From assembly GCA_936432065.2 (NCBI GenBank), contig OW386286.2, positions 279,974,088-280,038,087 on the forward strand: a stretch of DNA of 64,000 nucleotides. Reading direction: 5' to 3'. The position numbers and the translations under genes are program-made. Positions 11,237 to 24,800 of this stretch are shown here, piece by piece (positions within the stretch are counted from its first letter, which is position 1; every line of letters starts with the position of its first letter). The notes beneath the pieces are model-generated. The model worked only from the letters and a program-made list of their open reading frames with translations. It searched no databases and was not told the DNA's origin. The DNA comes from Rutpela maculata. Taxonomy: Eukaryota > Arthropoda > Insecta > Coleoptera > Cerambycidae.

Positions 11237-11549
11237 ATAATTAATTAATTTATTAATTATCGATTTTCGCTGGCGAATATCTCGGAAACTATAACACATA
11301 GGAAGAAAATTAATATAAACATTCTTGTAGAAAATTTAATATAATTTAATTTTACATAGAAAAATTTTTCGCGGACGACGCATCGTTTCCGAGTTATAAG
11401 CGAAGAATCAAAAAAGGGACCTTTCCACCCTCCTCCCCCCTGAAGCGGCAGGGCTAGGGGCGGGGACTTTTAGTATGTTTACCTCCTAACTACCACACAT
11501 TCCTGAAGAGGAAAATTCTGCCCCCTCAACTCATTCATTGACTGGACTA

Positions 11550-12405
11550 ATTGTAATGTTTTAAAAATATTTCTTTAATACAGTGCGTGTAATTGCCGAT
11601 TAGGCATGTACATTCATGTAGCGCGAGAGATATGACAACACAGCAGCAACAAACTCGCCCGTCGGCGAAGCATCCCTGTCTCTCAGTTATTTCATTTCAG
11701 CCAGCTGGCACACGCGATGTTGTAATTCTTATTCCCTATGCCTAGCCCGCCACTACACACACTGTATAAGATGTAGTTCAACATTTTAGCTATAAAATCG
11801 CATTTTGTCCACCTCATTACCTCTAAAAATAAGAAAGATGCAGTCATTTTAGTTCACTTTAATTAATACTACCTATAACTTGTTGATTCTTATATTAAAA
11901 AAATATTTTTTAAAAATTACATGAAAAAAGGCGGATTAAAAAATGTTGATTTTTAATTTTTATTTTTTTTAATATCAATTTTTTTCTTCGTTATCCCCGA
12001 AGTACCGCCGTGCGCAAAAAAAAAATGGGACAAATCCTACAACGTATTTTTGCTAAAATCTAGTTGTGTACATCTAACTTTAATTTTTGTGACATTGTCA
12101 GTTATTTGTCAAAATTCATTGCAAGTCTGCAAATAGAGACAGATTCACATTAGAAAAAAATAGTTGTCCTATTTTTTTTGCTCACGACAGTACAAAAAAA
12201 TTCATAAGAATTTTCATTTTTCTACTTTCTACATCCGGTGTGACATAAAAACCAAGATGGCGGCTTCTTACCGCTTTTAGGGATGTCCACCTCATGGATT
12301 CTTGACTTATGTATGTACCCAATTAAGGTTTTGAAGTCAAACTCTCTACACTCCATGGGTCAATGAAGACCTTATCAGGGGTAGGACTAATGGAGCTATC
12401 ACTGT
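11550..12405. other. Sequence just downstream of the cyclase gene; 3' UTR region
   Basis: On the minus strand this follows the stop codon, so it should contain the 3' UTR. An AATAAA on that strand lies at 11964-11959. The block near 11610-11760 is less AT-rich than its surroundings and has no repeat partner here. No gene recognised. Confidence 0.35.
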
Positions 12406-12862
12406 TCATACGCATGTTTCGGAATCTTGCGGCTTGGTTATCTTTAGTAAAGGTGTGCAGTCGGCCCACGGGACAACCTCTTCGCACTCCGGGAATTTCG
12501 ACAGCAGTAAATCTTGTCTTCGGGGACTAGTAGGGGCAGAAATGGTATGTATTGTGGGATAGGGAGGTAAAGACAGACGATAACATAGAGTGGGGACACT
12601 ATTATACGAAGGTTTGCTATATTTAACGTTTTTTTCATCTTTGGTAAACATCGACAGTTGAGATTGAGCTAAGGTGGCTGCTGAATTCGCCAGGTTTTCT
12701 ATACAGGGACACGAAGTGCTGGACGTTTTCCAAGCCTCGCTACAGCAGTCTGTTGAGTTCTCTATCAGAGAGTTGATGGATTTTTTACAAGGGCTATTGT
12801 CCGATATCACATCCAGTAATGTCTCTCCATTTTTCCTTTCCAAGTTGTCACCACTAGCGAAC
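12406..12862 (-). CDS. Guanylyl cyclase last exon (C-terminal tail), residues 512-663 and stop
   Basis: Acceptor tgtcattgcag; the frame is fixed by the AG+G Arg codon from the preceding exon. It encodes a Cys/Ser/Pro-rich tail with no recognised domain and stops with TGA at 12406-12408. The last residues, ETCV, fit a class I PDZ ligand (S/T-x-V). PDZ-type tails are known for some insect receptor cyclases, so membrane-scaffold binding is possible but inferred. No strong poly(A) signal is close by; the first AATAAA on this strand is at about 11964-11959. Confidence 0.88.
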
Positions 12863-15800
12863 CTGCAATGACAAGAAAACGTGTCTTATTAGAAAATATA
12901 CATTTCTGGGCAAGGGGCTTAATTTTTTTACATTTTAAGGTAGAACTTAGTTCAACAATAAGAGATGGTTTCATCATGATAAGTTCTCGATATTTAGGGG
13001 GTATCAAAGAATTTGGTAATGTTTAGAATTAAAAAAAAAATACTGAGAATACTCATACTTATCTGTTTAGATTATAAATTGGATTATAATAATAATCCAA
13101 AGTTAGTTTCAGGTTCGATCGACCCAGGATATATAAAAATATGTATATAAAAAAAGTGCACGGCCACGCCTCGCCCAAAACGCTATGAAAATAATAAGAT
13201 TTACAATTTTTTAGGACCAAAGTTGTAGAAAATAAGAGTCCACAACAATATTATTATTACTTCCACATCCACGTTGTTGGGTGGAAGTATTATAGTAACG
13301 GTAAAAAAATTGAAATTTTTTTCGTTCAAATAGGCTTAGAACGTCATAAAATGTCAAGACTTTCAGTTTGAACAAAAAAAAAATTCTGTCTGCAATGTTA
13401 TTTAGGTGGGCCATAGTCCATCCCCGACTCCACCGTATCTCAGTGCCTGGTGAAAAGTGCTTTTCATACGTGTTGCACAATTTACTTTCTCCACGACTGT
13501 CCAGAGTTTCCATATTTTAAAAAGTAAATTTCAGAATTAACTTGAACATCACAACATATCTATAATTTGAGATTTTTTTTTGACACTTTTTACTTTTTTT
13601 TACTATTACCATTTATAAGTGTTTTACGCACAAAAAGTAATAGAAAAAAGTTCTGTTTTTTTAACAGTCGAAGAAGTGTCCCACTTTTAATGGCCCCCTT
13701 CCATATCTCATCATCCGATTTCAACCAAATTAGAATCAGTATCGAATAACTTTATTATGTCCTCTTTGACTTGAACAAAACTTATTTCATTCCCTAGCGT
13801 GCATTTTTCTTATATTAAGAAAAAAGTGATAGATATTTCTAGAAGTCATATTAGGCAACTACCCCCTTAAAATTGCATTTGCATTGGAATTACATTAAAT
13901 AATCAGTAACTTGCGAACGAATCGTTTTTCGAGAAAAAACTCATTCCCCATTTTCTCTTTAAATTCACTTTTTCCACCACCCTACGTATCCGACATTTTC
14001 AAATTCTGTAATCCTTAATCCTCAAATAATTCACATGGCTGATGGTTAAAAAATATTAACAATTTTTCATTGAAAATTCTTGGCCTACAAAAATGACAGA
14101 GTCGTAGAAAAAGTAAATTTAAATAGATACTGAGGATTTACTTTTTTTCGAAAAACAGTTCGTTTCCAAGTTCTTGATTAAATTCGAAAACCGTAGATTA
14201 AAATGTTGTTAAGTTTTGGATATATGCGTTCTACAACATACTAACCAATTTGCCTTAGTTTAAAAAAAAAAAATGTCTAATATGACTTCTGGGAAAATCG
14301 ACCCTATTTTTCTTAATAAAAATGCACGCCACTGATTGAAATAAGTTTTGATTTTACTATAAAAGGACATCATAAAGATTTTTGATATCAGTCCGAATTT
14401 GGTTGAAATCCGATGACCAATAACTGAGGTGTAGAAAGGGGGGCGGGGGGCTTTAAAGTAGGACACGCTGTATTTAATGTAGTTATATTATTGTTTATAA
14501 AAAAGCATATAAGAAACGTGTTAGTGTGCGTTAAGGATTTATCACACGCTAGGTAGTAGGTAATTAGCAGTGCAGTGCGTTTTTAAACTCTTTTCAAAGC
14601 AGTCGTACAAAAAACAAATTTAAAACAAAAACTAAATGTATCGAAACAGAAAAATAAAAACTGATTTCTATTTGTCGTGGAAATTAGATAGATGATAGAT
14701 GGAGATAGAGAAAAAGTTGACTTTATTTTAAATTTCGGAAATTTTGGTTGGTCGTGGGTATTAAACTAATTCGAAAAATTTCGCTTGCATTTTTCTCTTA
14801 TCGTTTTGATCCATTCGATTGATTTGAGTGCATTCACTGCACTCTAGATTCAAGAATAAAAATAGTTCTAGAAAATCAAGTAGTCTCATTTTTTAAAACT
14901 GTGTAACCATTTTTAGTATATATTATTGCTGCCAAGTTTAAGTCTTATCTTGAAAATTTAGGAAACCATGGCTTATCTAATGATTCCGTTGACATCCGGC
15001 AGTCTAACAAAAAGTTTTGTAATAAATTCAGCTTCCAAAAAGCATTTGTTTAAACAAAATAATTTTCAAAATTGAGTTTCTTTACCGTTTTTCTTAATGG
15101 TCCAGTCAACGGGGGGGTTCACCTCTAATTTGAGTGCTAATGGATAGATTTTGATGTAACCTTGTTCAATGTGTTTGTAATGACGTTAATAAGCAAGCTG
15201 AAAAAAGTTTAGATTAGGAAATGATGTTTTTACTCTTGTGTTTTTTTTCGAAAATAGTATATTGTGTATTTAGGTGTGAAAGCAATACATTCCCGGACGA
15301 CGATGCAAATTGTTGGCCGAGGCGCTAGCCGAGGCCAACAAGCATCGAAGTTCGGGAATGTGCTTTCCACCGAAGTACGCATACTATTTTTTCTGAAATC
15401 ACAATGAATATTATCATAACTTAAGGAATTTGTATTAATGCATAACATTTCTTCATTACAATCTAACTGCTTACTAATAAATGCAATTTTAATGTGGGTT
15501 GGTTTGTCTATGTGTATTTATTTACTGTCTAAAATATACATAAAAAACCGTACGGGAATGTTGATCGTTGCTTGGCAACGGAACTTTTTCCGGTCTGTTT
15601 TCTGATGGTTTCTTAGCAACGGACTAAAATACTGGAATTGTGCATTTTTCGATCTGAAATCGCGCCGAAAATGTAGACATTGCCGATCGATTTCAGAAAA
15701 ATGCATATTTTTCGAGATATAGCCACTCGAAAATTCCTAAAAGTGGGGGAGGGGAAATCTTAAAGTTGAAAAAGAAATCTGAAAAAATTTAGGTGAATGT

Positions 15801-18800
15801 ACCATCAAAATGCAAGCCTTTTTTTGTTTACAACTTTTCTGTAAAGTGCGTTTTCACCGAGCTTTTCCAGAGCTTTTCTTTGAAATTGCAGCGCCAAGAG
15901 ACAAAAAATGTTTAGAAAGCCTCAGTGCCTCGTCTGAATTTTTTCCAATTTTTAAATTACATATTTTTAAAGCGCTAAGGTAGTTTTCATGTTTTTCCGT
16001 AATAACTCGACGAAAACGCACCTTACAGAAAAGTTGCAAATAAAAAAGTCTTGTATTTCGATGATACATATATCTGAATTTTTTCAGATTTTTTTTCAAC
16101 TTTTACATTTCCCTCTCCCCCACTTTTAGGAATTTTCGTGTGGCCGTATCTCGAAAAATATGCATTTCTCGAAAAAATTCACACGGATAAAAACATCTTA
16201 TTTTGGACAAAAAAAAAAAATTTAAGTTTTTTCATTTTTGACCTAATTCGACAAGTTACGGATAAGTTACGGATAAAAGGGGCGTTTTCTACCCCTCCCG
16301 ATCATTTCCTACTCTAATCTTTTTTTCAGCTCTTTTATTAACGTCATTACAAACACATTGCACAAGGTTTCATCAAAATCAATTCATTAGCACTCAAATT
16401 AGAGATTTTGGTCATTTTAGCGCTCCGTTGACTGGACTATAAATATATCTTGTCATATAGCTCGTATCGCAGTAAAAAAAAATGTTGAAACGTTTGATTT
16501 ATTAATCCCACTTACCTAAGACGTTTAGGACTCTCAAACGATGAACACCGTGGTATGGGGCTACGGATAATGCTATTCTTATTTTTCAACGAACTCCTAG
16601 TGATAATATAATGGCCGTTGCTATCCAGTTGGGCAGTTTTTATGTTCCTCCCGTCGGCGTCCGCCCTCCGCCGTTCCCTTTCGTCCTTCCGAAGTTTCCG
16701 GTGTTGCGGATCTTCACCGACCAACCAGTAAGTTATCTGGTCTCCTTTGCCCTTCATGGCGATCATACCTCTTTCGAGCAAATGGTAACCACCTATCCTG
16801 CTTAGAAGTTCTTTGCAGGCTTTACTGCAGTGAATTTTCAGCGCTAGAACACAAGCAGATTTACTATTTAGAAATTCTTTATGATTGTCATCAGTGGCGC
16901 AGCCAGAAAATCCATATGGGGGGGGCCAATAGAACCGGCCTCTCCAAAGGATGAAGAAAACTTTTCAGAAAATTGTTGTAAACGGATGTGTATAGATTCC
17001 TCTACTAGATAATATTGGCATTAATTACAAAATATTTATTTCCAGGGATAGTTTAAATACTGCTTTATACCGATAGAGATTATGTGTCCTTATTTTTGGT
17101 TCATGGAGGACGGCTTGGGGGGGGCCCGGGCCCCATGGCTCCCCCCCTGGCTGCGCCCCTGATTGTCATTCCGTACGAAAACGTAAAAGGGCCACAACAA
17201 ATTGTATATTTTTTTTCTTAAATTCCGACTTTAAACTCGGAATACAACAAAAGTTCGAATTTAAAGTCGAAATATAACAAAATTCCGAGTTTAAAGTCGG
17301 AATTCAACAACTTAGATTTTGTTAAATTTCGATCGTTTATAGCATTACGGTAAAAAATTATACAATCTTTCCAACAGGTTACTTTATACCGGGGGTGATG
17401 GAAAGGTGGCGAAAAGTTAGGAAATATAGTGGGAAACAGTGGCGTAGCCAGAGGGCGAGCGCGGGGGCTTCAATCCCCCTCCCCCGAAATTATAAGTATA
17501 AGTACCAATTCTAATGTTATTGATAAATATCAACATGTTCGCTACAAAAAGTAAGAGAAGACTGACAGTTATATATAGTCTTAAAATTTTTGGTTTATTT
17601 TTATATTAAACGAGTAGAAGTTGTAGTTAGACGTGACCGATTGCGAATACCTATTTGATTCATATTTTGTACGAACACAGCACGATTCACCTTTTAAGGG
17701 TGCCACTAAGATTAAGTACACAGTCTATATACAGTTTCACTAGGAAGTATTCTACCATGCTATTTTATACAGGGTGTCCAAAAAGTCTGGAAACGGTCAA
17801 ATATCTCGAGAAATACACATTGGATCCAAAAAATAAAAAACACGTCCTTAATAATTTTGAAAGAGCTATGCAATGATGCCAAACACGACCCCCCACCCAC
17901 ACCCCTTGGAGTGGGGCGGGGGGCAACTTCAAAATCTTAAATGGGTAACCCTATTTTTTATTGCAGAATCGGATTCTACGGCAAAAATTACGTCAAGTTT
18001 GTCTGAAAGGTTTTTTCGATTGGTGACAGATGGCGCTGTAATCGCAAAAATATTTCTTTTCGTAATCCCTAAAAAATTCTACGGAAGGATGAAAAATAAT
18101 AAAGTACGAGTTCATTTTCTTGAAAAAGCCATTCAATGGTGTTAAATTCGTGAAAAATGTTTAATTTTTAAGAAATTTTTTTTTTGCCAACACGTAGATT
18201 TTTTTTTTGAATGAAATTGTATTGTTTGTTCACCAGACTCTACATTCGCCAATAAAAAATATGGGATTCCGTCTAAGATTTTAAGGTTGCCCACCACTTC
18301 CCCGCTCATAGTGGTGGTGGAGGGGGAAGGGGGGTATTAAATATTGACCACCATTGAATGGCTTTTTCAAGAAAATGAACTCGTACTTTATTATTTTTCA
18401 TTCTTCTGTAGAATTTTTTAGAAATTACGAAAAGAAATATTTTTGCGATTACAGCGCCATCTGTCACGAATCGAAAAAACAAACAAACTTGACGCAGTTT
18501 TCGCCGTAGAATCCGATTCTGCAATAAAAAAATTAAGATTTTGAAGTTGCCCCTCGCCCCACTCCAAGGGGGTGAGGGGTCGCGTTTGGTATCATTAGAT
18601 AGTCCTTTCAAAATTATTAAGGACGTGTTTTTTATTTTTTGGATCCAATGTGTATTTCTCAAGATATTTGACCGTTTCCAGACTTTTTGGACACCCGGTA
18701 TATGTTGCAAATTCGAAATGAAAATTTTAAGTCCAATAGAAATTATCGTATTTAATATTGGCAACGCCAGATGGCAGCTATTATTTATTTTATCTAAAGA

Positions 18801-21800
18801 AAAATATTAAGCCCAAAAGAGTTTATCGTAAGTCGACAACGCCCGACTGCAACTTTATTTATTTCATAATAGTCTTACTAAAAATACCATATACCATATG
18901 TTAGGGTACAACAGGGTGATCATCAGAAGACTCAGTATCAGTTACTGATACTGAGTCTTCTGTTGATCACCCTGTATGAGGGATATGGCCCAATTTCAAT
19001 GGAGTATTCTACTATACTGTTTTATATGTATTCCATTCACAAAATATTAGCCGTCAAAAAATTCATTAAATATTTTATTTTCAATTTTAAAGTAAATCAG
19101 AAATATTCCCGTTCACCGCTCGTGTTTCTGTTCGAATCATTTCACGACATTTTTTCTGTTCTATTCGAGTGTATATCGCGAGAATTCCAGAACTAGCAAA
19201 TTTTAGTATAAATGCGGACAGTTAAAGGCGCCCTGGAAGTTATCAAAAAGTTGTCTTGAGTTCACTTCGAATCATAAAATCTAAACAAACACCGAACTAC
19301 AAAAAGGCAAATTTATACAGATAAGTGTAATTAACTCCTGAAATTAATAAATTCATTCATTCAAAGGAACGCGAGTGGTTCAGTCCCAAATCCAGGAAAA
19401 ATAATATACAGGGTGTTCAAAAATTGAGTGACCCTTCTGTCAAAAAGTCGGAAACGACTTATAGACATTTTTTATTCGATATTTAAATTCAGTTATGAAA
19501 CGGATTTCTGTACAATTTTTTTTTCTACGATGATTAAAAATGTTTGTCCGGATATAATATACCTATTTGATTAAATTAAATAAGTATAATAACAGTGAGT
19601 ACAGAGCTGTCTAGTAGTTAACTACAATTGTAGTTAAACTACATTTTAACTACTAACTACGAGTACTTATAGGTAGTTGTGAATACATTGGTATTGTATT
19701 GAGTATTCACTACTCAAACTACTTTTTAAAAGTAGTTAAAACTACTAATGTAATTTTAACTACTAATGTAATTTTAACTACTAAAGTAGTGGCAACTACT
19801 GTTTATGTGTTTTCATAGAATTTGTTTTTATATGTTTTTCTCATAAATGTGCTTAATAAATATCCAGCCCAGTTGCTCAGTGACAAAAACAGTTTGAGAT
19901 ATATCCCCAATAATAAACTTAATAATATTAAATATTTATTAAAGAAATTAAAATGCAAATTGCAAATGACAACAATGGAATAACATATAAGTAAACTGTC
20001 GGGCGGTTACGTAGGTACCATAGGTACACTTTGCTTGCACACAGACGTAGAAAAGCAATTTGTGACTTTTTGTCGCATATTGGCACAATCATTTTACAAA
20101 TTATATAAGTATATTAGACTTTCCCGTTATGACATATGTGACAAAGAAAGGTTTCAGTGTCTTAAGTACACAGTTAAGGGACCTAATTTCTTTCATCATG
20201 AAAAAAATTTCATGCTGTGTAAATCTAAAGTGTACCTACAAAAGTAGTTGTAAATGTAATTGAAGACACGTAGTTAAACTACTCTTTCAAAATTAAAGTA
20301 CTCGAGTACTTTTCAACTACAATGCAGTTTTAATAAGTACTCTGTAGTTAGTAATTAACTACTTTTTCAAAAGTAGTTTGGCAGCTCTGAGTGAGTAGCG
20401 AACTATTAAATATCTTTCACTGTCAGAATATAAAAAAAAATAGTTTCTTTGGTATTTTAGTTCTCCAACCCTTCTGCCTCCTCCCCAAACCAAAATACTG
20501 ACTGCATCATTGGTGAGAAAGGGGTGGAAACGTTAGGGAAAGGTAGTGGGATTGAGGGGGAAGATAGTGGACACCCGTTGGGAAATAGTTGAGACATCCA
20601 TGCGAGCTTATACACGGATATAAGCAATAATTATAAAAGTTTTGTGTTTTAGATAAGTAGGTACTTACGGACTCCTGTTGACTCCATTCGGCTGGCGGTG
20701 TTGACGGTGTCTCCGAATAAACAATATCTAGGCATTTTTAAACCTACAACACCAGCACACACGGGACCTGCAAAAATTATAGACATTTACCCTGATATTT
20801 AAATCATTATTTTTAATAAATAATGTGTTTGGCTTTAAATATCATTTTCTTAAATCTTCTATTATACACTAATACATGATGCTAAGGCTTTCGCGGAGCT
20901 GGTGATCTGGCTGCTGGTTTTCTGGTTTCCGTGTAATTGCCGGACGAACGAAGTGAGACGAGTCACAACAAGTGGCTTTTATTCCGAATAAAAAAAATAA
21001 AGATAAAATATCTCGAATTTCACCACCAAAAACGTATTAGGTTAATATCGCATGGCCAGTGTATTAAATAAAATACACAGCTTCAGAAAAAATTGTTAAT
21101 GACAACGCATAACCGTCCAAAACGTCAAACTTGAATGACATTTGAAGAAAAAGAATATTTCTCATGTGATAACAAATGTAGTTATGGGAACATCAGAAAT
21201 TATTTTTTTGTTGCTATAGTTTCTTGCTGTTTTAGAATTCATATAAAATAGATCTGATCATATCCAAGAAAAAAAACGGAAATTTTTTCCAAGAAGAAAC
21301 CGAAAAAAAAAATCCGTTTTTTTCTTTATTTCAAAAAGTTGTTACTAACTGGCCTAAACACCTTTTATGTCAATAAAGTACCAACCTGAATGAATTCCTA
21401 TTCTCAACATTAGTTTCTCGGCTGGCCTATGTCTTATAGCGAAATGCTTTACTTCTGATAACAAATGCAAGGACATAGTCGCTATTTCTGCAGCATGTTG
21501 ATGATTATTTCGCAACGGGAGACCACTTACCTAAAAGTAAAGGCAATGTTTGAAAAAGGGCATAGCACAGGATATGCATGTAAAATCTGCCCCCAAACAA
21601 AATTTTGTTTGTTATCAACTATTTGAAGTGGCTCACCCTAAATATGATTTTCCCAAAATTTCAAGCCTGCAGCCGCTTTATTGGAGGAGTGGTTGGGGTT
21701 TTTTGATTTTGGTTTTTTAAAATTTTCTCAGATACCGTTGTACGAAAAAATTCCAAAAAATTCACAGTTGTTACTTACATGTTGGACTATTTACCCAATT

Positions 21801-24800
21801 TTTTTCATAACTTTTAAATGCAAATTTCGTATGCAAAAAAGTTTGCAAATTACATACAATTTTTTGGCACTTTAAGAAAGAAGGCCACTTTGAATTTTTC
21901 TTCGTAAATTACTCATTTGTCTAGGCCTATTATTCTCAAATTATTTTCATATTTTTAAAAAATGTGGAAGCTAGCTACAAAGAATTTTTGAGATCTATGC
22001 GGCAGTTTTCTCGAAAACGGTTGGAATTATCAAGTTCAATCAAGTGTACCTTTTTTACGTAGAAATGACTCCTGCATGAGATTTTCTAGTCAAAAGTGCC
22101 ACTACGTTTCGTAAAAAAAAGAGAGAAAAAATATTCATCATCAGGTATAGCTCATGAGGCGCCCTCCATGTGGCTAGAGTGATGTAATACATAAATTATC
22201 GTTTCTTAGCTTAAAAAATGTTTCCTTACCAAATCGGAAGAAGATCGGTCAAGAGGTAGTTGAGATATTGCACAAAAAAGAAAGAAAACTTTGACACCCT
22301 GTATCTCAGTAAGGAGGCACATTTTATCTAAGTGTTTCAGGTTAAATCTTCATATTTTGGACTAAGGATTCTCGCGTATGTCCAATTATTAACCAAACAT
22401 CCTGTATAGTTGTTACCAAGACATGCGTCCAAATGATAATGAGGCGCCTATAAGAGATTGGTCGGTAAGCAGTTTTTCGTTTTTTAACTATTTTCCACAT
22501 TTTTAAAAAATATGAAAATAATTTGAGAATGGGCCTTGATAAATGATTAATTTACGATGAAAAATTCAGAGTGAGTGGCTTTCTTTCTTGTGCCAAAAAA
22601 TTGTATGCAAAAATTTGCAAATTTTTTTTGCATACGAAATTTGCATTTAAAAATCATGAAAAAAATTTGAGAAACGGTCCAACATGTAAGTAACAATTGT
22701 GATTTTTTTTCGGATTTTTTCGTACAACGCTATCTAAAAAAATTTAAAAAAAACGCAAATCAAAAAACCCCCCACCACTTCTCCAATATGGCGGCTGTAG
22801 GCTTGAAATTGTGGGAAAATCATATTTAGGGTAAGCCCCTTCAAATAGTTCACAAACAAAATTTTGTTTGGTGGCAGATTTTACATGCTTGTCCTGCTAT
22901 GCCCTTATCGATCTATTTTGTTGAAACTGAATATTAAAAAAAAGTAAAATCGTAAATTCACAAACTCTCCTAAAAAAAGCGCAACGGCTGGCATATAGTA
23001 GAATGTCTGAAGCAGGACGCAATGCTTCACACGATGGTTTAAAATGATGAGGATGGATGACAAGTCCCAAACTAACGAAAATTTCACAGGTTTTGAATAA
23101 CATTTGCCAAAAGAAAGTGTTGATATTTTTCCCTAAAACTCTTATTTATCGAGATATTTGTAAGAAACTCACTACCCCCACCCATCACAGGATTTTCCCA
23201 TTAATCCTGATCTTACTCCGGTTCCTATTGTAAGTAAAAATTAACCTCTAGGCAACGTTTCATTAATCCCCATTTATTTTTTTATACTTTATGTCTCCGT
23301 TTTTTATACCATATCTAAGGGTGACTTGTACCAACTAAGTTCAAGTCAAGTTCAGCTTGATCCGAGATCAAAATCCAGGGTTACGATTATTGTAATAATC
23401 GTGACCTTGGTTTCTGATCTTGGATCAAGCTGAATTTAGCCTGAACTTAGTTGGTACACAACTCACCCTAAATCAACAATTGACGACGTATTTATGTTTA
23501 TCATTAACTAAATAGTTTTTTCGTACTTACTGGTGGCTTCATACATAAGAAAAATACTTACAACCATGTAAGCATCTCCTATCGTCTCAACTTTGTAGAC
23601 ATCGTAGTTTTCTATAATGGAGTCGAAGCACGTGTATAAATCATTCAAAAAGTCCACCACCTGAAAAAGTAAAAGCATATCTTAGAATATTTCTCCGCTT
23701 ACTTTGAATCAGTCAACACAAATTTTTGTAATTATTCCATTACCCGTAAAGTTAACTTTAATTAACGTAATATTTTTCTTATGAAAATACACAGGGTGGT
23801 AATCCTAAAAAAGTATTGAAAAAATGTGCTGGAGGTTAATAATATTTTGCATGTAGTTAATGCAACTGTTAAAGGAAAATATTTAAAAAATATACAGGGT
23901 GGTCACCCTAAAAAGATAATGAAAAAATATGACAGTACGAAATTTGGCATGTAGCTAACACAACTGTCGAGGAAAAAAATATGAAAATTATACAAGGTGG
24001 TCACCCTAAAAAAATGGATAATGTGACGGAGGATAATATTTCGTATGCAGTTAACACAACTGTCAAGGAGGAAGAATATACAGGGTGGTCACCCTAAAAA
24101 GTATTGAAAAAATGTGCTACAGGCGAATAATATTTTGCATGTAGTTAACGCAACTGTTAATGGAAAATATTTAAAAAATATAGAGGGCGGTCACCATAAA
24201 AAGATAATGAAAAAAAATGTGACAGGACGAAGTTTGACATGTAGTTAACACAACTGTCAAGGAAAAAAATATGAAAATTATACAGGGTGGCCACGGGCTA
24301 TAATATTTCGCATGTAGTTAACACGACTATTGGAGGAAAAATATGAAAGTATATAGGGTGGTCACCCTCAAAAAATAATGAATGCAGTTAACGCAAGGAG
24401 GAAAAATATGAAAAATATACAGGATGGTCACTCTAAAAAAGGTAATGAAAAAATGTGCCATAGGATAATAATATTTGACAAGAAGTTAATGAAACTGTCA
24501 AAGAAAATAGTTATAAAACAGAGAGTGGTCATTCTAAAACTAATAAAAAAATTTGACGGACGAAATTTGGCATGCAGTTAACACTACTGTCAAGATCTCG
24601 TTATTATACGTGTACCAATATCATAAACCGTTTCAAAGTAATCCGTGAGTAGACTGTGTAAGTTGACGCGCGACACTTTGAGCTCGAATTACACACATGA
24701 TTTCATCTAAAATCATTTGAAAATATCTAAATAAAAAGAATAATTAAGTTGAATTTTGGCTGGAAATCTGTATTTATCAACATTTTATGGTATGCCTTGC

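Larger units (their letters stand above)
7114..11549. mobile_element. Outer fold-back of a multi-layer nest (TAGTCCAGTCAA ends)
   Basis: The left arm (7114 to about 7433) and right arm (about 11237-11549) are inverted copies beginning tagtccagtcaacgaatga and ending tcattcattgactggacta. Paired internal blocks include tagttaggaggtaaacgtac, gaaacgatgcgtcgtacgcg and cgataattaatgaataaatt. Everything from 7433 to 11236 is later insertion at its centre. Confidence 0.85.

Noticed and set aside
23791..24600. Regularly spaced repeats resembling a CRISPR array
   Set aside because: The whole unit repeats rather than a short repeat with unique spacers, and the setting is an animal intron.
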